A DNA stretch of 64,000 bases, taken from contig CAZWGA010000009.1 in the NCBI GenBank assembly GCA_964633285.1, positions 1 through 64,000 of the forward strand, read 5' to 3'. The notes below the pieces were generated by a model. The model did no database searches and had not been told where the DNA came from. It was given only the letters and a program-made list of their open reading frames with translations. The DNA comes from 20CM-2-55-15 sp964633285 (GTDB lineage: Bacteria > Acidobacteriota > Terriglobia > 20CM-2-55-15). The first letter of the stretch is position 1, and each line of letters opens with the position of its first letter. Position numbers and translations under genes: made by a program. Shown in pieces: positions 14,927 through 23,382 of this stretch.

Positions 14927-15547
14927 CTACAAACCCGTGATCTCGATACCGCTCTCCTTCACTTTATTGGCCTTGTTGATGGAAAGCAGGAGGACGGTCA
15001 TACGTTCAAGATGGCCGGCGATTCGAAGCGGCCCGGCATTGACAGGGCGCAACTCCATCGAACGGACGAGTTCCATGACTTCGGGTTTCTTCGGAGAGTC
15101 TCCGGCGATGAGAACGTCGTGAGAAATGCCTCGTTGACGCAGCACGCGATGCGACACGGTTTGAAACGCAGCGAATACGTCGGCGCCTGAGGCAATCTCC
15201 GCGGTTTCTTCCGCCGCGGATTTCCCCGATTCAGTTTTGATCTGAAAGAGGTCGGCAGGATCGATGGGAACCGTGGCATCGATCACGATCTTTCCGCTCA
15301 GTTGCTCCCTCAACGGTTCCAGAAGCGTGCGATGCCCGGAGTAGGGGACGGCGACCAGCGCCGCCTCCGCCCATGCCGCGCTCTCGGCATTGGATCCGCT
15401 CCTGATCCGGCCGCTCAATGATTTCGCCGCTTCGGCGGCTTTGGCTGCATCGCGAGAGCCGATCATCACTTCATGCCCGGTTTCATGAAGCCTTGACGCA
15501 AATCCTAAACCGAGTTTTCCCGTGCCGCCCAGAATTGCGATTCTCAT
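14927..15547 (-). CDS. npdG: NADPH-dependent F420 reductase
   Basis: A 206-residue Rossmann-fold enzyme that passes hydride between NADP(H) and coenzyme F420. Its N-terminus, MRIAILGGTGKLGLGFASRL, has the GGTGxLG nucleotide loop of this family, and GSRDAAKAAEAA is the NADP-binding region. The middle AALVAVPYSGHRTLL, DATVP and the late VFAAFQTVSHRVL follow archaeal Fno/NpdG order. It overlaps the cofE stop by 4 bases as the last gene of the cofDCE operon, a strong argument for an F420 role over other NADP reductases. Confidence 0.88.
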   Translation of the reverse strand: MRIAILGGTGKLGLGFASRLHETGHEVMIGSRDAAKAAEAAKSLSGRIRSGSNAESAAWAEAALVAVPYSGHRTLLEPLREQLSGKIVIDATVPIDPADLFQIKTESGKSAAEETAEIASGADVFAAFQTVSHRVLRQRGISHDVLIAGDSPKKPEVMELVRSMELRPVNAGPLRIAGHLERMTVLLLSINKANKVKESGIEITGL

Positions 15548-16275
15548 AGAAACAAGTCCTTCTCAACGGCCCTGAGAAGCGAGGGTTCAGGCCCGAAAGG
15601 TTTTTCCCAGCGGAATCCTCGAATCAGCGCCGCCGGTGTTCTCGATGTCTTGCCCATGGCAAGGCCGGCAGCGGCAGCCAGCGCATCCGCAGCAGCCAGC
15701 AGCGTGACGTGGAGCGGATGTCCGTAGGCGTCGGTCTTTCCCCGATAATCGATGAACGCGGGAACGCCGGCGACCCCGATTGCCGCATCGACGAGGCCTT
15801 CGCGCCAGACCCTTCCGAACGTATCCGTAACAATAACGCCGCATCCCAGAGATCGGGCGAGTTGTTCAGCGGAGCGATCGGGATTCTTCGGAAGAAGCGT
15901 CACGGTCTCTTCCGTTTCGACATTCGACTGATCGACGCCGGCGTTCGCGCAGATGAAACCGTGGGGAGTTTCGCAAATGAGAACTTCGCCCCGCATTCGG
16001 ACAACGCGCCGCGATTCGCGCATGATCACTTCGACTAACCGTGGATCTTTCGACATTCGCCGCGCAATGGACTGGCTGTAGGCCGAAGGTTCAATCTGAC
16101 GTAAATCGACGATCCGCCCCTCGGCCTTCGAGACTACTTTTTGAGTGACAGCCACAATGTCCATGTCCTGAAACGTGAGTTTCGAAGCCAGAAAAGCAGC
16201 ACGCAGGCACTCACCGAGGTTCATGCCTGCGCGGATTTCCGGGACGTGTTCGATGGGTACAATCTGCAGGTTCAT
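15544..16275 (-). CDS. cofE: Coenzyme F420-0:L-glutamate ligase (single-domain)
   Basis: A 243-residue GTP-dependent ligase that adds L-glutamate residues to F420-0. Family text: VPIEHVPEIRAGMNLGECLR, DIVAVTQKVVSKAEGRIVDL, ICETPHGFICANAGVDQSNV, GCGVIVTDTFGRVWREGLVD and AIGVAGVPAFIDYRGKTDAYG. I chose ATG 16275 because it shares ATGA with the cofC stop; an upstream in-frame start at 16299 falls inside cofC. In actinobacteria CofE is fused to an FMN domain as FbiB; here that C-terminal domain is absent, so the protein is of archaeal size. Confidence 0.94.
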   Translation of the reverse strand: MNLQIVPIEHVPEIRAGMNLGECLRAAFLASKLTFQDMDIVAVTQKVVSKAEGRIVDLRQIEPSAYSQSIARRMSKDPRLVEVIMRESRRVVRMRGEVLICETPHGFICANAGVDQSNVETEETVTLLPKNPDRSAEQLARSLGCGVIVTDTFGRVWREGLVDAAIGVAGVPAFIDYRGKTDAYGHPLHVTLLAAADALAAAAGLAMGKTSRTPAALIRGFRWEKPFGPEPSLLRAVEKDLFL

Positions 16276-16898
16276 CGCCAGGCGCGAAGATACTGCCACG
16301 TTTCGCCATCCTTTTTCGGATCGCTGAGGAAAGCCTGGAGATCCTGCGGCGTGTCGAGATCGAAGCCGATGCCCGGGAGATCCAATACATCGGCGCGATG
16401 CCCCGCAGCCGTGGCCTTCGACAAATGCCGGCGAAAACTGCCTTCGCCGTATTCCATTGAGATTCTCGCGGGCGCAATGAATACAACGCCGTTGGTTCCG
16501 GTCCAGTCTGAAGAAGGAATAAGCGTCACCGGATCAGAGGCGGCATCGAGGGCAAAATCGATTTCAGAAGGTGCGAGCCGCGGAAGGTCGCTGGCGATGG
16601 CGAGTAACCGCGACGAAGTGGGGAGATATTCAGAAACCATTTGGTTCACAGCGGCGCTGTGACCATCGACCGACTTCTCGATCACTACTTCGAACCCAAA
16701 CGGCCGCGTCATGTGCATCACTTCATCGGAGGCTGTAAATACGATCACACGTTGGGGACCGTGCGTTCGCGACAATGCGTTCAAGACATCAGTGAACATT
16801 GCGCGCGCCAGGCCTGCGCGAGCCGGCGCGTCGAGGACGGGAGCAAGCCGCTGTTTGGCGTTACTAAAATCCTTAACAGGGAGCAATACGGTTTTCAT
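16272..16898 (-). CDS. cofC: 2-phospho-L-lactate guanylyltransferase
   Basis: A 208-residue nucleotidyltransferase that joins GTP with 2-phospholactate, phosphoenolpyruvate or 3-phosphoglycerate (the substrate differs among lineages) in F420 assembly. Marks: MKTVLLPVKDFSNAKQRLAP (the N-terminal LPVK..NAKqRL loop), LLAIASDLPRLAPSEIDFAL (metal-binding Asp), TLIPSSDWTGTNGVVF and FDLDTPQDLQAFL. It starts within the cofD stop (ATGA) and overlaps cofE the same way. The substrate used cannot be read from sequence by eye. Confidence 0.93.
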   Translation of the reverse strand: MKTVLLPVKDFSNAKQRLAPVLDAPARAGLARAMFTDVLNALSRTHGPQRVIVFTASDEVMHMTRPFGFEVVIEKSVDGHSAAVNQMVSEYLPTSSRLLAIASDLPRLAPSEIDFALDAASDPVTLIPSSDWTGTNGVVFIAPARISMEYGEGSFRRHLSKATAAGHRADVLDLPGIGFDLDTPQDLQAFLSDPKKDGETWQYLRAWR

Positions 16899-17833
16899 GC
16901 TGTTTCCAATTCGATAACGCGTTCTGCGAGTCGTCGAGCCGCATCGTCGCCGGGCATCAGGATATCCGTTACTTCAACTCGAATGGTGTCGTACCGAATC
17001 GAGGCAGCCATGGCGGCATCGCTGGTATCGATCACAATGTTATCGAGAAAATCATGGTAACAGCGTGCGACCCCGGATGGGGAAACTTCGTAACCGCATG
17101 CCTCCATCAATTTCGCCGCCGGCCCGCTGACGGCCGATTTTCCGATTAATGGACTGATGGCGACTACTTCCGCGCGAGTGCAACGTAAGGCATCGCGTAT
17201 GTCGTGGATCGCGAGGATAGGTCCGATGCTGGTAATCGGGTTGCTTGGCGCAATGATCACGAGCCGCGATTCCCGAATGGAATGCAACACTGCATCCGAT
17301 GCTTTCGCGTCGGCCGCACCTGCATAGGTTACGGATCGGACCTCCGGTTGACAGCGCTCTCGCACAAAGAATTCCTGAAAATCGAGGATGCCGTGAGGCG
17401 TTTCAATTTTCGTTCGGACGGGATCGTCGCTGGCGGGGAGGATCGATGCCTTGATGCCGAGCGCCTTCGTCATCCGTGTAACGGTTTCAGTGAGACTCAG
17501 GCCCGACCGCAGCCAATTCGTGCGGGTGATATGCGTGGCGAGGTCCCGATCGCCGAGACGAAACCACGATGGCATGCCGTAATTCCGGATTTCTTCAAGG
17601 CACCGGAACGTCTCGTCGCGAACGCCCCAGCCCCGATCGGTGTCGAGCTTTCGAGAGAGACCGTACACGATTGAATCAATATCGGGGCTGATGTGCAGTC
17701 CCCACATGTCCATGTCGTCGCCGACATTGACAATGACTTGAATATCTTCTTCAGGAACGGTTTGTACGAGACCGCGAAGGAATTTGGCGGCCCCGGTTCC
17801 TCCCGACAGGACTGTGTAATGCGCCTTGGTCAC
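16895..17833 (-). CDS. cofD: 2-phospho-L-lactate transferase (CofD/FbiA)
   Basis: A 312-residue enzyme that transfers the phospho-carboxylate group from the CofC product to the deazaflavin Fo, making (dehydro-)F420-0. Marks: VLSGGTGAAKFLRGLVQ at the N-terminus, IVNVGDDMDMWGLHISPDID (metal-binding Asp residues), WFRLGDRDLATHITRT and VIIAPSNPITSIGPILA. It leads a tightly overlapping operon cofD-cofC-cofE-npdG. Start is a GTG at 17833. A TAAAAT box ends 6 bases before it, so this operon too may be leaderless. Confidence 0.95.
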   Translation of the reverse strand: MTKAHYTVLSGGTGAAKFLRGLVQTVPEEDIQVIVNVGDDMDMWGLHISPDIDSIVYGLSRKLDTDRGWGVRDETFRCLEEIRNYGMPSWFRLGDRDLATHITRTNWLRSGLSLTETVTRMTKALGIKASILPASDDPVRTKIETPHGILDFQEFFVRERCQPEVRSVTYAGAADAKASDAVLHSIRESRLVIIAPSNPITSIGPILAIHDIRDALRCTRAEVVAISPLIGKSAVSGPAAKLMEACGYEVSPSGVARCYHDFLDNIVIDTSDAAMAASIRYDTIRVEVTDILMPGDDAARRLAERVIELETA

Positions 17834-17839
17834 CCGGAT

Positions 17840-17845
17840 ATTTTA
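17840..17845 (-). promoter_or_regulatory. Possible -10 box of the cofD operon
   Basis: On the minus strand TAAAAT lies 6 bases before the GTG start of cofD. It overlaps the end of the upstream same-strand DUF2267 gene. No good -35 box is seen, so this is weak alone; it is listed because the spacing matches the other leaderless candidates. Confidence 0.3.
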
Positions 17846-18292
17846 CGCAGCACGCAAAGTGGGTGGCCAAAGATCCGTGAGGCTTGGAGGCATGAACGGT
17901 TGAAGATCTGCGATCTCGCCATCGGTCGCCTTGCGATCGAGAAGGCGGAACACCGCGCGGGCCGCGATTTCCGGATCCGAAGTGTTTTCTCCGTCCCGAG
18001 CCAGATAACCGCCCAGGATTGACAGGAATTCCGCCCGCGACCGCAACGGCGCCGGCTGTTTTGCAGGATTCCAGCCTTCAAAGTACATTCCCCGCAGCAG
18101 CATCGGTAATTGTTCCCCGATCTCAACGGCGTTTGGCGCCGCAACGTGATCCCGAACGGCATGCAGAACACAACGAAACGCGAGATACGCTTTTCGATGG
18201 TCCGACCAGTTCAGCTCATGCATTAAATCCTTTAACCAGGAATTTGTCCGCTGAATGGTGGAATCGAATATTTCAAGCCCCGTGAGTTTCAT
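17843..18292 (-). CDS. DUF2267 domain-containing protein
   Basis: A 149-residue protein of the DUF2267 family. Family text includes IQRTNSWLKDLMHELNWSDH near the start, AYLAFRCVLHAVRDHVAAPNAVE (the tandem helical repeat unit), EIGEQLPMLLRGMYFEGW and the second repeat starting SRAEFLSILGGYL. The fold is all-helical and the function is unknown; members occur as stress-related small proteins in soil bacteria. It ends 10 bases before cofD on the same strand and could be weakly cotranscribed, but no functional link is implied. Confidence 0.85.
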   Translation of the reverse strand: MKLTGLEIFDSTIQRTNSWLKDLMHELNWSDHRKAYLAFRCVLHAVRDHVAAPNAVEIGEQLPMLLRGMYFEGWNPAKQPAPLRSRAEFLSILGGYLARDGENTSDPEIAARAVFRLLDRKATDGEIADLQPFMPPSLTDLWPPTLRAA

Positions 18293-18330
18293 GCCATATC
18301 GATTGCACGTAGCGTTCCGCGATTTGTCGG

Positions 18331-18987
18331 CTATTTGCCCGAACTGCCATTCAATGCGAAGCGGATACCTTTTAGATACGATTCAAGTTCGGCGCGTTCA
18401 ACGTTTTTGCGAATAACGGTGGATAGTTCGGTTGCGGGATTTTCAATGAGGGCTGAGATTTCCTTGACGAGGCCTTCGGTTCGTTCGATTTCCTTGATGA
18501 GGAACTCCATGTTCACCGACGGGCCGGCTTTCGCCGTCGAAGCGGCCGCTGCACTGGCCGCCGCAATTGCTTTTTCAGCCTCGGCCTTGGCTGCGGCCTG
18601 TTCGGCCGACAGGCGCCCAAGTTCGGCATTCAGTCTTGCCCGCTCTGCTTCGAATTGCGTGGAGGCTTTGGTCACGCGATCCATGTCGCTGTTGAGGCGA
18701 GTTCGCTCGGCTTCCCATTCGACAGACATTTCCGCCATCCGGGCTTTGAATTGTTCCTCAAGCCGGGCGCGCGTCTCCGCGAGAGCCGTTTCGAGGTGCT
18801 GGGCGGCCTGATTCTGCAGTGAAGTTTCCGTTTCGTGGACGGCTTGCAGAAGGCGCTCTTGAAAGTCCAAATCGAGAGCGTTGACCTCTTTAATGCTTCG
18901 GTCAATTAACGCCGCCAACGTCGAGAGGGCCTGCAAAACTTTGTCTGTAGCGCGTGCATCCTGCGGCGTCTTGGTCGCGCTATCCAT
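18331..18987 (-). CDS. Coiled-coil protein of unknown function
   Basis: A 218-residue soluble protein that is almost wholly helical. A long coiled coil runs about residues 45-155 (heptads such as ETALAETRARLEEQFKARMA and RARLNAELGRLSAEQAAAKA), a run of Ala and Glu (KAIAAASAAAASTAKAG) makes a flexible break, and a short C-terminal helical domain (MEFLIKEIERTEGLVKEISA) follows. No signal peptide or membrane segment is present. Such proteins often act as spacers or scaffolds for polar or chromosome-linked complexes, but nothing in the sequence fixes a role. The genes on both sides, a lipase-fold enzyme and DUF2267, are unrelated. Confidence 0.7.
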   Translation of the reverse strand: MDSATKTPQDARATDKVLQALSTLAALIDRSIKEVNALDLDFQERLLQAVHETETSLQNQAAQHLETALAETRARLEEQFKARMAEMSVEWEAERTRLNSDMDRVTKASTQFEAERARLNAELGRLSAEQAAAKAEAEKAIAAASAAAASTAKAGPSVNMEFLIKEIERTEGLVKEISALIENPATELSTVIRKNVERAELESYLKGIRFALNGSSGK

Positions 18988-18997
18988 TTCGTGTTTT

Positions 18998-19942
18998 TTA
19001 CGATCCTCCTCCCGTAGTATGCGGAGGAGCCGAATTATATCGGACCCTATCCAGAAACCGGTACACCGAATTCAAGTAGGCCGCCCGGTCCGTGGCAAAA
19101 GCTTCACCATGTCCCGCGCCTCGCACAACCAGAAGTTCAGTGAGGGGTTGATGCGATGCCCGGGCCATCCGTTCCGCCAATGCGGGCGGCATTCGCCGAT
19201 CCGCGCTGCCGGCAATGAAGAGAATCGGGGCCCTGACGTCGCGGACCGCCGCCTCAACATCGCCGTCGTCCGGATTGAACCCCATTCTCAGACCGGTGAT
19301 GCCCGTGATGAGGTTGGCAATAGGAAAGGGAGGCAAGCGGAAGAACAATGTCAGATGGTGCGCTACTGTGTCGCGAAACGACAGAAACGAGCTATCGGAA
19401 ACAATGCCGGCAAAACCCGGACACTGTTTCGCAGCAAGGATCGCGCTCGATGCTCCCATGGAAACGCCCCACAGAATCTGCGGCCGGCCCGCAGCCGTCC
19501 GCTTCACAAACTCTGAAGCGGCACAGACGTCACGCTTTTCGAATATTCCGATGGTTGTATAGGCCTTTCCGCTTTCACCGTGATTGCGAAGGTCGAACAA
19601 CAACACTCCGTAACCGCGCTTGCTGGAGTCCGCCGCGCGCTCGAGCAACTCGAGTCTTGAGCGATTTAATCCGTGAACGAAAATGATAACGGGCATCGCG
19701 GTGTCGCCCGAATTCCACCAGCCGCGCAAGGGAATGCCGTCACTGGATTGAAATTCCGCCGGCTCGACTGAAAGACCGACGGCTTCCGGCGTTTTTGGCC
19801 CACGCTCACGATAGTGAAACCGATTATTCGTGATGAGGAAGGACGCGCCCACAGGAAGAACGACGAATAGAATCAGAAATACCAACCCCGCAATAGCGAT
19901 GACAAGGCGTTTCATCCAGCGAATGATCGTCGTCTGTTTCAT
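18998..19942 (-). CDS. Membrane-anchored alpha/beta hydrolase
   Basis: A 314-residue alpha/beta hydrolase with one N-terminal transmembrane anchor (LVIAIAGLVFLILFVVLPVG). The catalytic parts are HG (IIFVHGLNRSRLE), the nucleophile elbow WGVSMGASSA (GxSxG, Ser in GVSMG), then an Asp in LFIAGSADRRMPP and the His in GAGHGEAF. The family hydrolyses esters or peptides at the membrane or cell surface; the substrate is not identifiable. The start overlaps the zinc-ribbon gene stop by 4 bases (ATGA), so they are coupled. Confidence 0.82.
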   Translation of the reverse strand: MKQTTIIRWMKRLVIAIAGLVFLILFVVLPVGASFLITNNRFHYRERGPKTPEAVGLSVEPAEFQSSDGIPLRGWWNSGDTAMPVIIFVHGLNRSRLELLERAADSSKRGYGVLLFDLRNHGESGKAYTTIGIFEKRDVCAASEFVKRTAAGRPQILWGVSMGASSAILAAKQCPGFAGIVSDSSFLSFRDTVAHHLTLFFRLPPFPIANLITGITGLRMGFNPDDGDVEAAVRDVRAPILFIAGSADRRMPPALAERMARASHQPLTELLVVRGAGHGEAFATDRAAYLNSVYRFLDRVRYNSAPPHTTGGGS

Positions 19943-20529
19943 TCTGCTCCAACGGAATAGCTGGCGAGGACGGGACGTTGATCTTCCTCGCGAAGCTCAT
20001 AGGTCACTTTGAATGGTGGTTCCGCCGTGATGGCCCCATTCAACAGAATTCGTTTCTTGGCGCCGGGTGCGAGTTCACCTGCCAGAACAACGACGATCGG
20101 CAACGTGTGCCCCTGCTGAAGAATCAGAAGCTTTCGTCCCAGAAAGTCGGCTTCAACATCGGCGCGCTTTGACGGTTCGATTTTTGCGCTCAACTCGATC
20201 GGAACTTCGGATACCGGAGCGGATCCCGTGTTCTCGACCACCAATGACAGAGCCTGTTCGAACAGGTGTTCCTGGCGCAGATCGATCTTTTTATCGAGCT
20301 CAAAACTCCACTTCAAGTGTGAATAGTCGGCGTGACTCTTTCTGGGACCAATGGCCCACCCAATAAAGCCGACGAGCAGAAGGGCAAAATAGGGATAGGG
20401 TGTTTTGAGACGGAGCTTACGAACGATTTTCGCAATTCTCGGATTCTCGCGCGTGCCCAGACGCTTTCCACACTTCGCGCAGAAGATGCTGTCATCGACA
20501 ATGTGCGATCCACAATAACGGCAAAACAT
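19939..20529 (-). CDS. Zinc-ribbon membrane protein of unknown function
   Basis: A 196-residue protein. It begins with a classical zinc ribbon, MFCRYCGSHI then FCAKCGKRLG (CxxC-x13-CxxC), followed by one transmembrane segment (about residues 45-62, YPYFALLLVGFIGWAIG). The C-terminal domain (about 80-195) is a beta-rich extracytoplasmic module with no family I recognise. Proteins of this layout (zinc ribbon in the cytoplasm, helix, outer domain) are common and rarely characterised. It is the first gene of a two-gene unit with the hydrolase and follows hemF on the same strand by 7 bases. Confidence 0.7.
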   Translation of the reverse strand: MFCRYCGSHIVDDSIFCAKCGKRLGTRENPRIAKIVRKLRLKTPYPYFALLLVGFIGWAIGPRKSHADYSHLKWSFELDKKIDLRQEHLFEQALSLVVENTGSAPVSEVPIELSAKIEPSKRADVEADFLGRKLLILQQGHTLPIVVVLAGELAPGAKKRILLNGAITAEPPFKVTYELREEDQRPVLASYSVGAE

Positions 20530-20536
20530 CGATTTG

Positions 20537-21412
20537 CTACGCCCAATTGCGCGGCTGATAGAAGCCCAGCGCCTGCTCTTCGCGGGAGCCGGGTTCGGGT
20601 TTGAAATCGTACACCCAGCGGACCAGCGGCGGGAGACTCATTAGAATCGACTCGGTACGCCCTCGCGTTTCGAGTCCGAAAATCGTGCCACGATCATAAA
20701 GGAGATTGAACTCCACATACCGCCCGCGGCGATAAAGCTGAAATTGACGCTCGCGATCACCGTACGCCGTATTCATGCGCCGCTTCGCGATCGGAAGATA
20801 CGCATCCAGGAACGAATTGCCCACATCCATCACAAACGCAAAAGTTTTTTCCCGGTCGCCTTCGAGGTAGTCGAAGAAAATGCCGCCAATGCCCCGCATC
20901 TCGCCGCGATGCTTTAGAAAGAAGTATTCGTCGCACCATTTTTTGAACTTCGGATAGTACTCGGGATCGTGCCGGTCGCAGACCTGTTTGATCGATCGAT
21001 GAAAATGCGTGGCGTCTTCCGCGAACGGATAGCAGGGCGTCAGGTCCGTTCCACCTCCGAACCATGCGGCATCCCCCTTTTCGAGATATCTGAAATTCGC
21101 ATGAACTGCCGGCACCATCGGACTTTTCGGATGAAAGACCAGGGAAACACCCGTGGCGAAGAACTGTGTACCGCTGCCGCGCGGAATCTTCGCCGCGAAC
21201 TCCTCGGGAAGATTGCCGTGCACGGACGAAAAGTTCACACCCGCCTTTTCGAAAACCTGACCCTGTTCCAGAATACGGGTCCTTCCGCCACCTCCGCCTT
21301 CCCGGGTCCAAACGTCTTCGCGGAAGGATGAACCGTCCAGCTCTTCGATGGCAGTCGAGATCCGATCCTGCAGTTCCTTAAAGAACGAATCCGCCTTTTC
21401 ACTCCAAAGCAT
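20537..21412 (-). CDS. hemF: Oxygen-dependent coproporphyrinogen III oxidase
   Basis: A 291-residue enzyme that decarboxylates two propionates of coproporphyrinogen III to give protoporphyrinogen IX, using O2, in haem synthesis. Typical text: REDVWTREGGGGGRTRILEQ near residues 32-51, VSLVFHPKSPMVPAVHANFR, WFGGGTDLTPCYPFAEDATH, KHRGEMRGIGGIFFDYLEG and YVEFNLLYDRGTIFGLETRGRTESI. Length is as expected (about 300). Using an aerobic enzyme supports an aerobic or facultative lifestyle. On its strand TATAAT ends 8 bases before the ATG, with no ribosome binding site between, so it probably has a leaderless mRNA. It is divergent from an M20 peptidase across 26 bases. Confidence 0.97.
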   Translation of the reverse strand: MLWSEKADSFFKELQDRISTAIEELDGSSFREDVWTREGGGGGRTRILEQGQVFEKAGVNFSSVHGNLPEEFAAKIPRGSGTQFFATGVSLVFHPKSPMVPAVHANFRYLEKGDAAWFGGGTDLTPCYPFAEDATHFHRSIKQVCDRHDPEYYPKFKKWCDEYFFLKHRGEMRGIGGIFFDYLEGDREKTFAFVMDVGNSFLDAYLPIAKRRMNTAYGDRERQFQLYRRGRYVEFNLLYDRGTIFGLETRGRTESILMSLPPLVRWVYDFKPEPGSREEQALGFYQPRNWA

Positions 21413-21420
21413 GCCGCGCG

Positions 21421-21430
21421 ATTATATACA
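21421..21430. promoter_or_regulatory. Shared divergent promoter of hemF and the M20 peptidase
   Basis: The 26-base gap between the two divergent start codons (21412 and 21439) holds TATAAT for hemF (complement of 21421-21426) and TATACA for the peptidase (21425-21430). Each -10 box ends 8 bases before its start codon, so both mRNAs would begin at or beside the start codon and their -35 regions must lie inside the opposite gene. Neither -35 is a good match to TTGACA. Confidence 0.45.
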
Positions 21431-21438
21431 ATTCATTC

Positions 21439-22800
21439 GTGGCGAACTTATCCGGCATCGACAATTACATCAACTCGTCTCGTGCTGAATATGAATCGAA
21501 GCTCTGCGAGTGGGTGGAGATCCCCACCATCAGCGCGGAACCGGAGCACAAACCGGACATCGAACGTGGCGCGGATGCAGCCGTTGACTATCTTCGTTCG
21601 CTTGGCGCAGAGGCGGAAAAAGTCCCAACGCCTGGAAATCCGGTTGTGGTGGGGAAATTTCTTACGCGAAAGAATTATCCTACCGTCACCATCTACAACC
21701 ATCTCGATGTTCAGCCCGCGAATGAGCCGCAGTGGCGGCGGGCTCCATTTGTGTTTCTGAAGGATGGAGATCGTTACATCGGGCGAGGCTCAACGGATGA
21801 CAAAGGCCCTGCGCTGACGGCGCTGTTCGGAGCACGATACGCCGTACAGCAGGGAATTCCCGTCAACATTCAATTCATTTGGGAACTGGAAGAGGAAATC
21901 GGAAGTCCGAACTTCGAACATTTCATGAAGAGCAGGGCTCCGGCGCTGAAGACCGATTCGGTCGTGGTGTCGGACACCATCTGGATTGCTCGAGGGCGGC
22001 CGGCGGTCGCCTACGGATTGCGTGGTGTCGCGCCGATGCGTCTCGTATTGGAAACCGGGACGAAAGATGTGCATTCGGGAGTAACCGGTGGAGGCGCGCG
22101 AAATCCGATTACGGAGTTGTGCCAGTTGATTGCGGAATGCTATGACGTGCGAAAAGGGCTGGTGCGGATTCCGGGCTTCTATGATGACGTTGCGAAATTG
22201 TCGAAAACTGAAATCGAGAGTTTTCTGGCCTCGGGTTTCAGCATCAAGGAATTCAAACGCGCCCACGAGTTAAAAAAGATTCGCGAAGGCAGCGCCGCCG
22301 ACATCGCAAGCCGGCTTTGGGCCCGCCCGACGTTTGAAGTGCATGGTATCGTCGGCGGATATACGGGACCCGGCGTGAAAACAGCGATTCCTTACAAAGC
22401 AGAAGCGAAGATCAGCATGCGTCTCGTGCCAAACCAGAAGGGAAGTACGATTGTTAAGCTGGTCAAAAGTTTCATCAAAGATCGCAATCCTGATGTGCAG
22501 GTGATACCTGAATCTGTTTTGTCTCCGTACCTGGGACCGCACTCCGGTCCGTTTGCGGATGCTGCGCGCAGCGCCATGCGAACTGCGTTTGGGATAGAAC
22601 CTGCGTTCGTACGAGAAGGTGGATCGATAGGCGCAGTCGTGACGATGCAAAAATACCTGAAGGCGCCGATTGTCTTTCTCGGCCTGAGCTTGCCGGAACA
22701 CGGATATCACGCACCCAACGAAAACTTCGACTGGGAACAGGCATCCGGCGGCATGAAAATGTTCGCGCGATATTTTGAAAGTATTTCGGAACTCAGCTAG
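21439..22800 (+). CDS. M20 family dipeptidase
   Basis: A 453-residue zinc exopeptidase of family M20. Metal ligands and catalytic residues are seen in order: IYNHLDVQPA (His and Asp), RGSTDDKGPALTALFGARYA (bridging Asp), FIWELEEEIGSP (catalytic Glu plus Glu ligand), VVSDTIW and SLPEHGYHAPNENF (last His). The dimerisation domain lies in the middle (about 190-330). Such enzymes hydrolyse dipeptides or acylated amino acids in the cytoplasm. Start is the GTG at 21439; the 3' end overlaps the convergent response-regulator gene by 8 bases. Confidence 0.93.
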   Translation: MANLSGIDNYINSSRAEYESKLCEWVEIPTISAEPEHKPDIERGADAAVDYLRSLGAEAEKVPTPGNPVVVGKFLTRKNYPTVTIYNHLDVQPANEPQWRRAPFVFLKDGDRYIGRGSTDDKGPALTALFGARYAVQQGIPVNIQFIWELEEEIGSPNFEHFMKSRAPALKTDSVVVSDTIWIARGRPAVAYGLRGVAPMRLVLETGTKDVHSGVTGGGARNPITELCQLIAECYDVRKGLVRIPGFYDDVAKLSKTEIESFLASGFSIKEFKRAHELKKIREGSAADIASRLWARPTFEVHGIVGGYTGPGVKTAIPYKAEAKISMRLVPNQKGSTIVKLVKSFIKDRNPDVQVIPESVLSPYLGPHSGPFADAARSAMRTAFGIEPAFVREGGSIGAVVTMQKYLKAPIVFLGLSLPEHGYHAPNENFDWEQASGGMKMFARYFESISELS

Positions 22801-23179
22801 CGCTTCGTTCGAGGTGTCTGGCGGTAAGTCTCCAGATCATTTCAGCAAGGTGCTCAGTCGCCACTGGTTTCATCAGGTGTGTCGTGAATCCATCAGAGAT
22901 GGCCTGCTGAATTTCCCAGTCCATACTTGCTCCCGTGAGAGCAATGGCCGGGATCGATTTTAAGTCGGGAGTGCGGCGAACCCGGCGGATGAACTCGAAG
23001 CCGTCCATCATCGGCATTCCCAAATCCGACACAATGACGTCCGGAGGATGCTGGTTTGATATCACAAGCGCATCGACGCCACTGATTGCAGTATCGACAA
23101 CGAAGCCTCTCCACTCGAGGTCGATTTGCATGACATAGAGAACGTCGGCAGAATCTTCAACCAGCAGCACTCGTGTCAT
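22793..23179 (-). CDS. Stand-alone response regulator receiver protein
   Basis: A 128-residue single-domain receiver: MTRVLLVEDSADVLYVM (acidic pocket), VIVSDLGMPMMDG (phospho-acceptor Asp), AIALTGA (Thr switch) and HLMKPV (Lys). All key residues are intact, so it should be phosphorylated. I chose the ATG at 23179; the same frame is open to 23317 but that part reads as low-quality sequence. There is no output domain; it probably works by protein binding. It is divergent from the adjacent kinase gene across 203 bases and so could be its partner, besides the NtrC-type regulator beyond. Confidence 0.88.
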   Translation of the reverse strand: MTRVLLVEDSADVLYVMQIDLEWRGFVVDTAISGVDALVISNQHPPDVIVSDLGMPMMDGFEFIRRVRRTPDLKSIPAIALTGASMDWEIQQAISDGFTTHLMKPVATEHLAEMIWRLTARHLERSAS

Positions 23180-23220
23180 GCCGAAAGCTGTCGCAATTCG
23201 ATTTCCGCAGGTAAACCGGT

Positions 23221-23242
23221 GCCACCCTGACGCCACCCTGAC
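23221..23242 (+). repeat. Tandem duplication of an 11-bp unit
   Basis: The unit GCCACCCTGAC occurs twice head to tail at 23221-23231 and 23232-23242, in the gap between the receiver gene and the kinase gene. It may be a simple duplication or a pair of binding sites; too short to judge. Confidence 0.6.
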
Positions 23243-23382
23243 GCAGCGATTCAGGGATTTTTGCCCCTTCACCCCGTTGGTTTTTGGCCAGTGAATTCCA
23301 CGAGTGCCATTAAACACTTGATTCTATTTCCTGACCTGATTGGTAGATCTCGTGCACTGCAAGGGCGAACTCAAGGAGTGGT

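Noticed and set aside
23221..23242. Tandem 11-bp repeat as part of a CRISPR array or attachment site
   Set aside because: Only two copies with no spacers, no tRNA and no integrase nearby; it reads as a simple duplication.
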